DNA of 36,207 nt from Candidatus Omnitrophota bacterium (GCA_903908245.1 CAIVRE010000034.1:1-36207), one strand, 5' to 3'; shown: positions 16,047-24,698, counted from the stretch's first letter. Notes: generated by a model from the letters alone, not told the origin. Made by a program: numbers and translations.

Positions 16047-16850
16047 ATGCGTGTAGACGTCATGGAAAAAGAGAAGGAAGTGCAAGCGGTCGTCAAGGAG
16101 AAGTTGCCCCGTCCTGTTGTAAAAATTGCCAAGGTGTTGCCCGAGGAGGTCTCGCCGTCGGCTCCTGTGGCTGTGTTCGCGCCGGATCTGCAGTATCTTC
16201 AGTTCCAGGAGGAGTCTGCGGCCAGGGAGAAACAGCTTCTGGCTGAAATGGAAGCGAAATATAATATGCTGTATAAACAGCATGAGGAGTTCTTTGCGCA
16301 GAAGGAAAAGAGGCTGATCGATGACCTGTTGGCCAGGCATACGGCCGAGTGCCGTCGTTTGCAGGAGGAGTCCGCCGCAGGGGAGAAACAATTGCTGGCC
16401 GAACTGGAAGTGAAGTATGACATGCTTTACAAGCAGCTTGAGGAGTCTTTTGCGCGCGAGGGAAAGCAGCAGGTCGAAGAGTTGCAGGCTACCTATGCGG
16501 CTGAACGTTCCCGGCTTGAGCAGTCCGCGACAGAAAGGGAACAGGCCCTTCTTGGCCGGCTGGTTGTTGCGCGCAGGCAGTTGTTGGTTGTTATTTCTGG
16601 CGCTGTTTTGAGTATTGCGGCTATTCTGGGCTTCAGGACCAGTCCGAGGGAGGTTGTTCAGCCTGTTTTGCCTCCGTCTGTTGTTTCCGGACAAGTTGTG
16701 GCGCCACCAGTGCAAGCGCCTGTAGCGGTTCCTGTTGCGCAGGCATCTGTCGCCAAGGCCGAACCTGTTGTTGCTCCGGTGGTCGCTGCGGCGGTTGTGA
16801 AGACCGGGAACGGAGGGAATTTTTCACGAGGGGTTTCATCCGTAAAATGA
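16047..16850 (+). CDS. Coiled-coil membrane protein with tandem 52-residue repeats
   Basis: Unknown function. A short N-terminal region is followed by a long Glu/Gln/Lys-rich coiled coil (about 50-176). It contains a duplication: LQFQEESAAREKQLLAEMEA (from 51) recurs as LQEESAAGEKQLLAELEV (from 105), each followed by KYxMLYKQxEExFAxExK, offset by exactly 52 residues. The duplication is still visible in the DNA (16206 and 16362). One transmembrane helix lies at about 178-196 (QLLVVISGAVLSIAAILGF). A Pro/Val/Ala-rich tail follows (197-250), low in complexity, as in envelope-spanning linkers. With no signal peptide, the coiled coil should lie in the cytoplasm and the tail outside. GAGAGG precedes ATG 16047. 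It could be a scaffold or a TonB-like spacer protein, but no TonB motif is present. Confidence 0.8.
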   Translation: MRVDVMEKEKEVQAVVKEKLPRPVVKIAKVLPEEVSPSAPVAVFAPDLQYLQFQEESAAREKQLLAEMEAKYNMLYKQHEEFFAQKEKRLIDDLLARHTAECRRLQEESAAGEKQLLAELEVKYDMLYKQLEESFAREGKQQVEELQATYAAERSRLEQSATEREQALLGRLVVARRQLLVVISGAVLSIAAILGFRTSPREVVQPVLPPSVVSGQVVAPPVQAPVAVPVAQASVAKAEPVVAPVVAAAVVKTGNGGNFSRGVSSVK

Positions 16851-16874
16851 CGGGCTGTGATCTTGTATTTATTT

Positions 16875-16917
16875 GAAAAACCTTCATGCCATTATAAGGA
16901 GTGAAGGTTTTTCTTTC
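16875..16917 (+). terminator. Terminator after the coiled-coil gene
   Basis: A twelve-pair hairpin, GAAAAACCTTCA (16875-16886) with TGAAGGTTTTTC (16902-16913), followed by TTTC. The A-rich left arm means it could also work on the other strand. Confidence 0.75.
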
Positions 16918-16980
16918 TCCTCTGTTATAATCGTTTCTTTTTGAACCGTTAGGTTTATTGATCGTTCCTTTAGGAGACTT

Positions 16981-17901
16981 ATGACTTCCCCGATCCTTCT
17001 TTGGTCCGCCTTCGGCATTGCTGTTATGGCCATGCTTTTTATTGATTTTAAGCTCTTTAGCGGCAAAGGCAAAGAGATCGGAATCAAGGAAGCCCTTCTT
17101 TGGAGCGCGGTCTGGGTCGGAGTGGCGCTGCTTTTCAATCTGGGTATCATGATGTTTGATAAAGAGCGTGCGGTGAACTTTCTGACTGGTTATTTGATCG
17201 AACGCGCGTTGAGCATGGATAATATTTTCGTGTTTATCCTGATCTTTAATTTCTTTCGGGTGCCGTCAGCTTTGCAGCAGGGGGTTTTGTTCTGGGGGAT
17301 CCTGTTAGCCCTTTTGCTTCGTGTTGTGTTTATTGGCGCCGGGGTGGTTTTGATCAATGCCTTTCATTGGACGATCTATCTGCTTGGCGCGATGCTGCTT
17401 TTTGTAGGGATCAGGATGCTGTTCGCGAAAGATGAGAAAAAGGACCTGGCCGACAGCAATATCCTGAAGTTCGTTAAAAAACTTTTCCCTGTGACCAACG
17501 ACTATCATGGGAAGAAGTTTTTTATTCAGAAGGAGGGTGTCCGTTGGGCAACGCCTCTTTTTATGGTCCTGGTGATGGTGGCGGCGATGGATGTTGTCTT
17601 TGCCGTAGACTCCATTCCTGCGATCCTGGCAATAACGACCGATCCGTTCGTGGTTTATACATCCAATATTTTTGCTATTCTCGGCCTGCGCGCCTTATAT
17701 TCGGCGGTTGCGGCGTTGACGGGGATGTTCCTTTATCTGAATATCGGATTATGCGTGATCCTGGTCCTGATCGGCCTGAAGATGCTGGTGACAGACTTTG
17801 TCCATATCCCGGTTGTCTGGACCCTTGGCCTGGTGGGGGCGGTGTTGGCTTTGTCGATCATTGTTTCTCTTTTATGTCCTAAGCGGCCTTCGCCTGCGTG
17901 A
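16981..17901 (+). CDS. TerC family integral membrane protein
   Basis: A polytopic inner-membrane protein of the TerC/Alx group, whose better studied members export manganese or support metal handling during tellurite or alkaline stress. Family marks are the first conserved acidic segment IERALSMDNIFVF, with Asp in the membrane, and the second, VAAMDVVFAVDSIPAILAIT, with two membrane Asp residues, plus FAILGLRALY. About eight or nine hydrophobic helices and the 306-aa length are typical. AGGAGA stands before ATG 16981 and a possible -10 box TATAAT at 16926-16931. I looked for a yybP-ykoY manganese riboswitch upstream and the 68-nt space after the terminator is too short for one. MntH, a manganese importer, is encoded about 11 kb away. 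Confidence 0.9.
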   Translation: MTSPILLWSAFGIAVMAMLFIDFKLFSGKGKEIGIKEALLWSAVWVGVALLFNLGIMMFDKERAVNFLTGYLIERALSMDNIFVFILIFNFFRVPSALQQGVLFWGILLALLLRVVFIGAGVVLINAFHWTIYLLGAMLLFVGIRMLFAKDEKKDLADSNILKFVKKLFPVTNDYHGKKFFIQKEGVRWATPLFMVLVMVAAMDVVFAVDSIPAILAITTDPFVVYTSNIFAILGLRALYSAVAALTGMFLYLNIGLCVILVLIGLKMLVTDFVHIPVVWTLGLVGAVLALSIIVSLLCPKRPSPA

Positions 17902-17934
17902 TTCTTCCTTCTGCTGCAAGAAAGCAAATGTTGC

Positions 17935-17963
17935 TTGAATATGGAACATGGATTTGGTATAAA
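17935..17963 (+). promoter_or_regulatory. Promoter of the transketolase operon
   Basis: TTGAAT (17935-17940), a 17-bp spacer and TATAAA (17958-17963). The predicted start is near 17970, leaving about 33 nt of leader with GAGGAG before GTG 18003. Confidence 0.65.
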
Positions 17964-18002
17964 AAGACTTCACTGATCCGGCGTTAAATTGAGGAGTTCC
18001 TA

Positions 18003-18824
18003 GTGTCAACAGCCAGTCCTGATATTTCTTCGTTAAAAGCAAAAGCGTATCAATTCCGTAAAGAGATCCTTGAAACACTCGAAACTTCCGGCTCCGGCCA
18101 TCCGGGCGGATCTTTATCGGCGGTCGAGATCTTTATTTCTTTATACGGGGTGGTTATGAACCATCGTCCCGATGAACCGCATTGGGAAGGGCGTGACCGT
18201 TTGGTGGTTTCCAAGGGGCATATTACGCCTGCGGTTTATGTGACGCTGGCAAATTTTGGTTATTTCCCCAAAGAAGAACTTAAGACTTTTCGCAAGTTCG
18301 GCAGCCGCTTGCAGGGGCATGTGCACAAGAAGGTCCCCGGCGTTGAATTTAACACGGGCTCGCTTGGGCACGGGTTGTCTTTCGTTAATGGCGTGGCGAT
18401 GGCCGCCAGGCTCAAGGGCGCAGAATTCAAGGCCTATTGCCTGATGGGTGACGGCGAGATCCAGGAAGGGTCTGTTTGGGAAGCGGCAATGACCGCGGCT
18501 CATTTCAAGCTGGATAATGTTTGTGCGATCGTTGATTTCAACAAGGTCCAGGAGAACGGGCTGGTCAGCGATATTAAAGGCCTTGAGCCGTTGGCTGAGA
18601 AGTGGAGAACTTTTGGCTGGAATGCGATCGAGGTTGATGGCAACGATTTTACGCAGTTGTTGAAAGCGTTCGAGGTATTTAAGGCAACCCAAGGGAAGCC
18701 GACGGTCATTATTGCGAATACCCTTAAAGGGAAGGGTGTTCCGTTCATGGAATTAAAGTCCGCCTGGCATGGCAAGGCTCCGAATAAAGAGCAGCTGGCC
18801 GAGGCGTTAAAGGTGCTTTATTGA
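18003..18824 (+). CDS. Transketolase, N-terminal (TPP-binding) subunit
   Basis: First half of a split transketolase, which moves two-carbon units in the non-oxidative pentose phosphate pathway. It carries the thiamine-diphosphate part: SGSGHPGGSLSAVEIF, DRLVVSKGHITPAVY, TGSLGHGLS, the metal/TPP motif GDGEIQEGSVWEA ending at DFNKVQENG, and NTLKGKGVPFMEL. The 273-aa length matches N-terminal subunits. GTG 18003 is chosen because of GAGGAG just upstream and good family alignment. The C-terminal subunit starts one base after the stop, so the two are co-translated and must assemble together. Confidence 0.94.
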   Translation: MSTASPDISSLKAKAYQFRKEILETLETSGSGHPGGSLSAVEIFISLYGVVMNHRPDEPHWEGRDRLVVSKGHITPAVYVTLANFGYFPKEELKTFRKFGSRLQGHVHKKVPGVEFNTGSLGHGLSFVNGVAMAARLKGAEFKAYCLMGDGEIQEGSVWEAAMTAAHFKLDNVCAIVDFNKVQENGLVSDIKGLEPLAEKWRTFGWNAIEVDGNDFTQLLKAFEVFKATQGKPTVIIANTLKGKGVPFMELKSAWHGKAPNKEQLAEALKVLY

Positions 18825-18825
18825 T

Positions 18826-19770
18826 ATGGAAATGAAACCTACGCCTACAAGAGACGGGTTTGGCGAAGAACTGGCCCTGATCGGTAAAGAGAACAAGAAT
18901 GTGGTGGTGGTGTCTGCCGACCTGGAAGATGCGACCCGCGCGGAATATTTCAAGAAGACAGCTCCCGAACGGTTCTTCAGTTGCGGGATCGCCGAGCAGG
19001 ATATGATCGGCATGGCCGCCGGGATGGCCAATGAAGGATTTGTGGCGGTCACGAATTCTTTTGCGGTTTTTCTGACGAACCGCGCGTATGACCAGATCCG
19101 CATGGATGTGTGTTATAACGACCTGAATGTCAAATTGTGTGCCACTCATGCGGGCGTTACTGTGGGTGAAGATGGCGCCAGCGCCCAGTGCCTGGAAGAT
19201 TTTGCCATTATGCGTGTTCTGCCCAATATCAGGGTGATCTGTCCGGTCGATACGATCGAGGCCAGGAAAGCCACGCGTGCCATGATCGCCGAGAAAGGGC
19301 CTTTTTATATCCGTTTATCCCGCGCGCCATTGCCTGTGCTGACCAATGAAGCGGCTCCTTTTAAAGTGGGCAAGGCGAATATCCTGCGTGAAGGCAAGGA
19401 TGTTGCTATCATTGCTTGCGGCGTAATGGTTTCCGAAGCGATGAATGCGGCCAGGGATCTGGAGAAAGAAGGCATTAGCGCCCGTGTGGTCAATATGCAC
19501 ACGATCAAGCCCCTGGATATTGACACGATCCTTCAATGTGCCAAAGAGACCGGAGCTATTGTGACGGCGGAAGAGCATCAGGTCGCTGGCGGGTTAGGCA
19601 GTGCCGTTGCGGAAGCCGTTGTTCAGGGCTTCCCGGTGCCAATGGCCATGGTGGGGGTTAATGATTCGTTCGGACAGACGGGGACGCCGGATCAGTTGTT
19701 GCAATATTACGGCCTTAAAGCGGTCAATATCGTTGAAGCGGTCAGGAAAGTTGTAAAAAGGAAAACCTAA
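18826..19770 (+). CDS. Transketolase, C-terminal (pyrimidine-binding) subunit
   Basis: Second half of the split transketolase. The Pyr domain has RDGFGEEL, SADLEDATR, FFSCGIAEQDMIGMAAGMA with the conserved Glu that activates thiamine, and HAGVTVGEDGASAQCLEDFA. The C-terminal domain is KDVAIIACGVMVSEAMNAA, VVNMHTIKPLD and EEHQVAGGLGSAVAE. The length of 314 aa is normal. It forms one functional enzyme with the preceding gene (1-nt gap). The fold is shared with 1-deoxyxylulose-5-phosphate synthase and the pyruvate dehydrogenase E1 beta subunit. The pairing with the upstream N-terminal subunit favours transketolase. Confidence 0.93.
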   Translation: MEMKPTPTRDGFGEELALIGKENKNVVVVSADLEDATRAEYFKKTAPERFFSCGIAEQDMIGMAAGMANEGFVAVTNSFAVFLTNRAYDQIRMDVCYNDLNVKLCATHAGVTVGEDGASAQCLEDFAIMRVLPNIRVICPVDTIEARKATRAMIAEKGPFYIRLSRAPLPVLTNEAAPFKVGKANILREGKDVAIIACGVMVSEAMNAARDLEKEGISARVVNMHTIKPLDIDTILQCAKETGAIVTAEEHQVAGGLGSAVAEAVVQGFPVPMAMVGVNDSFGQTGTPDQLLQYYGLKAVNIVEAVRKVVKRKT

Positions 19771-19789
19771 TGTTGCGGGGGGGCCTGTT

Positions 19790-21124
19790 ATGAGTCATCT
19801 GCAGGATCGTTATAATAAACTCATCACCCCGGAAACAAAGAAGAGGGCCAGCCTGTGGGGTGGCACGGAGAAACAGGAAGAGAAGGTCCATCTTGTCAGC
19901 AGTGTCGCGAACATTGTCCTCGAGCAGGCTGTTATTGAGCGGGCCAGCGACATTCATTTTGAGCCTGCCAAAGAAGGTTTGCGCATCCGTTACCGGATCG
20001 ACGGGATCCTGCATATTGTTTTAAATATTGAAGAGCCGGTCGCGTCTTTGATCATCCGGCGTTTAAAGATCATGGCCGGGATGCAGCTTGACGCCGTGGC
20101 CACCCAGATATCGCAGGACGGGCGGTTCAAACAGCGGATGGGCGCCAGTGAATATGATTTTCGCCTTTCATCCTTTCCCACGGTCCTGGGTGAGAAGGTC
20201 GTTATCCGTATCCTGAACAGCAATTTCTCGGATTATGACCTGGGCAAGCTCGGGATCGATGACAAGAGCCTGGTCAGGATCAGGAGGATGCTGCAGCTCA
20301 AGAACGGCTTGCTGCTGGTGTGCGGACCGACCGGCAGCGGCAAGACCACGACCCTTTATTCCCTTTTAAAAGAGATCAATACCACGTCGATCAATGTGGT
20401 GACACTGGAAGATCCGGTCGAGTATCAGATCGACGGGATGAACCAGTGTGATATCAAGGCGAAGTCAAAATTTCTTTTTGCGGATGGCCTTAAGGCTGTT
20501 CTCCGCCAGGATCCTGATATTATCCTGGTGGGTGAGATCCGTGATGGCGAAACAGCCGAGATCGCTTCGCGCGCGGCCATTACCGGGCACCTGGTCTTCA
20601 GTTCTATTCACGCGAATAGCACGATCGGCACCATCGTACGCCTGGTCAACATGGGCCTGGAGCCTTATCTTGTCTCCTATGCCCTGGTGGGCGTTGTGGC
20701 GCAGCGCCTGGTCCGTCGTATTTGTCCGCAGTGCCGGACCTCGTATCAGCTCACACCTGATCAGGCAGATATGTGGCATCGCTATTTTGAGGGCTGGCAA
20801 TCCCCTCTTGCCAAGGAGAACGCGAATATCCATTATGTAGGCGCGGTAGAAGGGGAAAAGACATCGACGGTGACATTGTTCAAGGGCGAAGGGTGTGAGT
20901 ATTGCCAGATGACGGGGTATGTGGGGCGCATCGGCCTCTATGAAATATTGACGTTCACCGAGGAATTGCGGCAGGCGGTGCTTCAGGGCAAGGCGACGAC
21001 TGAATTGAAACAGATCTGTATCCGCAGCGGGATGGTTCCACTGGCGATCGATGCCATGAAGAAGGCCCAGGAGGGGTGGACGACACTGGAAGAGATCGTC
21101 CCTATATTGATCGAGCCGAATTAA
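19790..21124 (+). CDS. GspE/PilB-type secretion or pilus assembly ATPase
   Basis: A cytoplasmic hexameric ATPase that powers type II secretion or type IV pilus extension. It begins directly at the second N-terminal domain (VANIVLEQAVIERASDIHFEP, YRIDGIL), so the N1 domain that binds the inner-membrane platform is missing. The length is 444 aa against roughly 500-570 in full-size relatives. Walker A is GPTGSGKT (179-186), the Asp box VTLEDPVEYQ, Walker B ILVGEIRDGETAEIA, the His box TGHLVFSSIHANS, and a tetracysteine zinc site C312PQC315 with C369EYC372. The zinc site points to GspE/PilB and away from PilT. No other pilus or secretion gene is in the window. It lies 19 nt after the transketolase, probably on the same transcript, with a tail-to-tail overlap with the next gene. 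Confidence 0.9.
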   Translation: MSHLQDRYNKLITPETKKRASLWGGTEKQEEKVHLVSSVANIVLEQAVIERASDIHFEPAKEGLRIRYRIDGILHIVLNIEEPVASLIIRRLKIMAGMQLDAVATQISQDGRFKQRMGASEYDFRLSSFPTVLGEKVVIRILNSNFSDYDLGKLGIDDKSLVRIRRMLQLKNGLLLVCGPTGSGKTTTLYSLLKEINTTSINVVTLEDPVEYQIDGMNQCDIKAKSKFLFADGLKAVLRQDPDIILVGEIRDGETAEIASRAAITGHLVFSSIHANSTIGTIVRLVNMGLEPYLVSYALVGVVAQRLVRRICPQCRTSYQLTPDQADMWHRYFEGWQSPLAKENANIHYVGAVEGEKTSTVTLFKGEGCEYCQMTGYVGRIGLYEILTFTEELRQAVLQGKATTELKQICIRSGMVPLAIDAMKKAQEGWTTLEEIVPILIEPN

Positions 21125-21840
21125 TCCGGTCTTGTGAACATCCGGATCATTTTTGCTGCCTGTTCAGCTCCTGCGGACAGGCTTTTTTTATTTGCGGATG
21201 ACAGCTCCTCGAAGAAACGTGTTTCTTCCAGGATATCGGATATGAAAAGCAGGGCCAAGGCTTTTTTCCCGGCTTTGCGTGCGGCCAGGAACAGGGCCGC
21301 GCATTCCATTTCGATCACATCGGCGTTGAGTTCCCGGAAAAGCCCCATGTGTTTTTCTTCTTCATGCAGGGAAGCAAAACTGACGACGGGGCAGGCGTGG
21401 GCCGTGGCCCCGGAGGCTTGCAGGAACCGGGAATAAAGCCCTTCATCCGGGTGAGCCGCAACAGGCACTTGAATGCGGTTATCGACGATATCACTGAAGC
21501 TTTCAAATCCGTAAGCGGCCCCGGGCAGGATCAGGTCGCCGATCTTGAGCCCTTTTTCTTTATTGATCAGGCCGCAACTTCCCAGGAAAAAGATATTCTG
21601 GCAGGCAGTTCCTTGCAGGTAAAGCACGGCATCGCCGACAAAACCGGCACCGATCCCTGTTTTAATGACCGTGATGTTGTCCGTGTTGGCAGAGGAAAAT
21701 ACCGTTCCCCGGTTGAGTGTCTTGATCCCGAAGACTTCCAGTGTTTTGGGTGGTAAGAATGGCAGAAGAAGGCAGTTTTTCCGGACAGATTCCCGGGGGA
21801 TGCCGAAGAGCGACTGGAATTGTTTCATGGGAGTTTCCAT
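21121..21840 (-). CDS. Nucleoside phosphorylase / nucleosidase family protein
   Basis: A member of the PNP/MTAN fold that splits or phosphorolyses N-glycosidic bonds of nucleosides. Family marks are the phosphate or ribose loop region KTGIGAGFVGDAVLYL, IFFLGSCGLI, KIGDLILP, the substrate-binding VIEMECAALFLAARKAG (Met178-Glu179) and the catalytic Asp202 in LLFISDIL. The spacing fits MTA/SAH nucleosidase, futalosine hydrolase or purine phosphorylase, and I cannot choose between these. It starts at ATG 21840 (Met5 is an alternative). Upstream on this strand, TTAACG-N17-TATGAT suggests a promoter with a very short leader. Its stop overlaps that of the GspE-type gene by 4 bases, tail to tail, without a terminator. 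Confidence 0.8.
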   Translation of the reverse strand: METPMKQFQSLFGIPRESVRKNCLLLPFLPPKTLEVFGIKTLNRGTVFSSANTDNITVIKTGIGAGFVGDAVLYLQGTACQNIFFLGSCGLINKEKGLKIGDLILPGAAYGFESFSDIVDNRIQVPVAAHPDEGLYSRFLQASGATAHACPVVSFASLHEEEKHMGLFRELNADVIEMECAALFLAARKAGKKALALLFISDILEETRFFEELSSANKKSLSAGAEQAAKMIRMFTRPD

Positions 21841-21912
21841 TGCGTTAAAGAGTTTATCATATTAAACTTTGTCTATCTCGTTAAAATTCGTTTTTGGAAG
21901 GGAAGGCCGGGC

Positions 21913-22809
21913 ATGAAATATTCCTGTATCCCGGGAACAGAAGAGAAGGTGTCGTCCATTGGCCTTGGCACCTGGGTGCTTGGCGGTGAGAATTGGGGGG
22001 GAACCAGGGAAGACGAAAGCCTGGCCGCAGTCGATCAGGCGATCCGTCAGGGGATGAACTTTATTGACCTGGCGCCGTTCTATGGCGACGGGCTGGCCGA
22101 GACCATTGTCGGGAGATCCATTCGAGGCCAGAGAGAAAAGGTATTTATCGCGACCAAGTGCGGGGTTATCCGCAGTAACGGCAGGATAGGTGTTTGCCTT
22201 TCACCGGGATCCATCGCGAAGGAGCTTGACCTTTCGCGCAAGCGCCTCGGGGTGGATGTTATTGACCTTTATCAGTGCCATTGGCCTGATAAAGCAACGC
22301 CGGTAGAAAAGACGATGGATGCGTTGTTGCATTGGCAGAAAGCCGGTGCTATCCGGCATATCGGGGTCTCCAATTTTGGCCTCGATCTGTTAAAGAAGGC
22401 GTGTGCAGCAGCGCCAGTGAAGACATTGCAGGTGCAGTATTCTCTTATTGAGCGTTCGGTCGAGAAAGAACTGCTGCCTTTTTGTGTCGAGAAGAATATC
22501 GGTGTTATCACTTATGGCTCGATGGGGGGAGGTTTGTTGTCGGGGAAATATCAGGCAAAGCCTCAATTCGAGAAATCCGATGCGCGCCATATGTTCTACA
22601 AGTTCCATGATGACACGAAATACAATGATTCTGTCCGTATGGTAAAGGGAATGAAGAAACTGGGGCGTCCGTTAAACCAGGTGGCGCTCAACTGGGTGCG
22701 CGGGCAAAAAGGGGTGATGACCGTGCTGGCCGGGTGCAGGACTTCGCTTCAGGTTATTGAGAATGCGGCGGCCGCCGACTGGGACCTTGAATGGACGTTG
22801 AACAGCTAA
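21913..22809 (+). CDS. Aldo/keto reductase
   Basis: An NADPH-dependent oxidoreductase with a TIM barrel, 298 aa. The catalytic tetrad is complete: Asp52 and Tyr57 (FIDLAPFYGDG), Lys82 (IATKCG) and His123 (YQCHWPD). The cofactor-binding end is also present (GVMTVLAGCRTSLQVIENA). Start ATG 21913 is chosen because the family alignment begins there (MKYSCIPGTEEKVSSIGLGTW) with GGAAGG upstream. The longer open frame from 21820 would overlap the divergent nucleosidase gene. The stop lies inside the next gene (19-nt overlap), so translation is coupled with the radical SAM protein. The substrate is unknown. Confidence 0.9.
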   Translation: MKYSCIPGTEEKVSSIGLGTWVLGGENWGGTREDESLAAVDQAIRQGMNFIDLAPFYGDGLAETIVGRSIRGQREKVFIATKCGVIRSNGRIGVCLSPGSIAKELDLSRKRLGVDVIDLYQCHWPDKATPVEKTMDALLHWQKAGAIRHIGVSNFGLDLLKKACAAAPVKTLQVQYSLIERSVEKELLPFCVEKNIGVITYGSMGGGLLSGKYQAKPQFEKSDARHMFYKFHDDTKYNDSVRMVKGMKKLGRPLNQVALNWVRGQKGVMTVLAGCRTSLQVIENAAAADWDLEWTLNS

Positions 22810-24131
22810 AGAGAACGGCCGGGGTGAAGTTCCCGTCTTTCGGCCCGAACAAGGTTCAGGAGATCACGCGCCTCGTTTTCGAGATCGCAGGACGGGACGG
22901 GAGTTCTTTTGCGGATATCCTTGAAAGGATCCCTGACGGGCGCCTGTCGTTCAACCGCATCAAGGAGCATTTGCTGCGGATCCGCTATCCTGAGGCTTAC
23001 GCCCGGGGCGTGCCCGTCCGGGAGTCTTTTGCCGCGGTTGAGATCGATCCTCATGGGGTGTGCGATGTAAAAAGTCCGCTTAAAGTTTATCCAAAAAAGA
23101 TCCATGTTGAGCGTGGCCTTGAGCATTCCGCGTTAGTTTCCCGTTTGCGCGCTTTATTCCCGGAAAGTATTTATGAAACGATCGGCAGGTACAAAGACTT
23201 TTCTTCCGGATCGTCCTGCGGCGGCCCGGTCGAGTTCAATCGCCGCCTGGACCAGTTCTTTGTTGTGAAAGAACAGTACGACGGCGTTAAGCCCTGTCCG
23301 TGCACACCCGGGGTTGTTTCCTGCGGTTATCATAATGTCGATTTTGGTTTCGGCTGCCCTTTCGAATGTTCGTATTGTTTCTTGCAGAATTACACGAATT
23401 CACCGGGGATCGTTCTTCCGGCCAATATGGAAGATTTTTTCATGGTTTTTGCGGAATACGGCAGCAAGCGGATGCGCCTGGGCTCCGGCGAGACAACGGA
23501 TTCCCTGGCATTCGATCCTGTAACCGGGTTTGCGCCCGGTATTGTGGAATTCTTTCGCGCGTATCCGGAAAGTATCTTTGAATTCAAGACCAAGAGTGAT
23601 AATATTGACGGTTTGTTGTCGGTCAAGGGGGCATCCAATATCATAGCGGCCTGGTCGGTCAATCCCCAGGGGGTGATCGATCGGGAGGAGCACTATACGG
23701 CCGCGCTTTCGCGCCGGCTTGAAGCGGCGGCCCGCTGTGCGGCCGCGGGATACCGGACCGCGTTCCATTTCGACCCGATCTTTTATTATCCGGGTTGGCA
23801 GGAGGACTATTCCGTCGTTGTTAACGAGATCTTTCGTGTTATCCCGAAGGACAGCATCGCCTGGATCAGCCTCGGGACTTTGCGGATGACGATAAGACAA
23901 AAGAAAATGATTGAAAACCGCTTCCCGCGCAATACAATTCTTTCAGCAGAATTGTTGACCGCGCCTGATGGGAAGGTGCGGTATCATTCATTCGTTCGTG
24001 AAAAGGCATACCGGTATTTGTTGTCATTGTTGAGGGGCCATTCGCCGCGCACTGCTTTGTATCTTTGTATGGAAGATGCGGATATGTGGCGTAATCTTGG
24101 GATCAGGCCTCCTTGGCCGGGTTCATCATAA
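22791..24131 (+). CDS. Spore photoproduct lyase-like radical SAM protein
   Basis: A radical SAM enzyme of the SPL superfamily. The cluster motif is CPFECSYC (Cys189, Cys193, Cys196; C-x3-C-x2-C), preceded by a Cys-rich CPCTPGVVSCGYH. After it comes RLGSGETTDSLAFD. True spore photoproduct lyase has a hydrogen-donating Cys at this place (ACxSD-type motif), but here it is Glu234, so DNA photoproduct repair by the known mechanism is doubtful. Later IIAAWSVNPQGVI and FHFDPIFYYPGW are typical of SPL-like proteins. Residues 1-80 form a helical extension. It overlaps the aldo/keto reductase by 19 bp, so the two may act together. The real substrate is unknown. Confidence 0.8.
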   Translation: MDVEQLKRTAGVKFPSFGPNKVQEITRLVFEIAGRDGSSFADILERIPDGRLSFNRIKEHLLRIRYPEAYARGVPVRESFAAVEIDPHGVCDVKSPLKVYPKKIHVERGLEHSALVSRLRALFPESIYETIGRYKDFSSGSSCGGPVEFNRRLDQFFVVKEQYDGVKPCPCTPGVVSCGYHNVDFGFGCPFECSYCFLQNYTNSPGIVLPANMEDFFMVFAEYGSKRMRLGSGETTDSLAFDPVTGFAPGIVEFFRAYPESIFEFKTKSDNIDGLLSVKGASNIIAAWSVNPQGVIDREEHYTAALSRRLEAAARCAAAGYRTAFHFDPIFYYPGWQEDYSVVVNEIFRVIPKDSIAWISLGTLRMTIRQKKMIENRFPRNTILSAELLTAPDGKVRYHSFVREKAYRYLLSLLRGHSPRTALYLCMEDADMWRNLGIRPPWPGSS

Positions 24132-24146
24132 GGATCGGAGAATAAC

Positions 24147-24698
24147 GTGGATTGGAGAAAAATTTTGATATATGCGCTCATGGCTGTGGCTGTCCTGGGG
24201 GTCGCTTATCTTTCATGGTTAATGATCTTGGACAAAATGTCCTATGATCTGTATACCAATGAGAAAGAAGGTATTTCCATGAAATACCCCAAGGGCTGGA
24301 AGGTCACTCCGTATCCGAATACCGGCGCTATTGTCGTGATGGTCAAGCCCAAGGAAAATCCTTTGGTCCTGTTCCAGGCGAACTGGAATATTTCAGCGAC
24401 CAGGCTGCCTGAGCCGCTTACGCTGGACCAGTATGTGAAGGCTTCGAATGCCCAGGTCCAGTTCATGTTCAAGGATGCCCAGGCGACCGCGTATCCCGTC
24501 CGGCTTTCCGGGCATGATGGCCGCAAGATCGTTTATATTTCTGCTGATCCGGAAGGCATGGTCATTCTCAACTATGTCTTCATTTATAAGGGAGTCGCTT
24601 ATAATATAATGTACATTGATTCCAAGGATGCGTACCTGGACCCTAAAAAGAGCAAAGCGGTCACCGATGTGATCCATTCGCTGAAAGTGAAATTTTAA
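24147..24698 (+). CDS. PsbP-like protein with N-terminal membrane anchor
   Basis: A 183-aa protein anchored by one N-terminal helix (about 6-27, ILIYALMAVAVLGVAYLSWLMIL) with no clear cleavage site or lipobox. The outer domain has the PsbP/Mog1-like pattern seen in many bacterial envelope proteins: ISMKYPKGWKVTP near the start, a middle DQYVKASNAQVQ helix, then SGHDGRKIVYI, YVFIYKGVAYNIMYI and a closing VTDVIHSLKV. GTG 24147 with GGAG just before it is the best start. It overlaps the next gene by one base (TAATG). The role is unknown; the domain class is often a binding module and not an enzyme. Confidence 0.72.
   Translation: MDWRKILIYALMAVAVLGVAYLSWLMILDKMSYDLYTNEKEGISMKYPKGWKVTPYPNTGAIVVMVKPKENPLVLFQANWNISATRLPEPLTLDQYVKASNAQVQFMFKDAQATAYPVRLSGHDGRKIVYISADPEGMVILNYVFIYKGVAYNIMYIDSKDAYLDPKKSKAVTDVIHSLKVKF

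Noticed and set aside
16914-16980. yybP-ykoY manganese riboswitch before the TerC gene
   Set aside because: The space between the terminator and the start is too short and lacks the expected paired elements.
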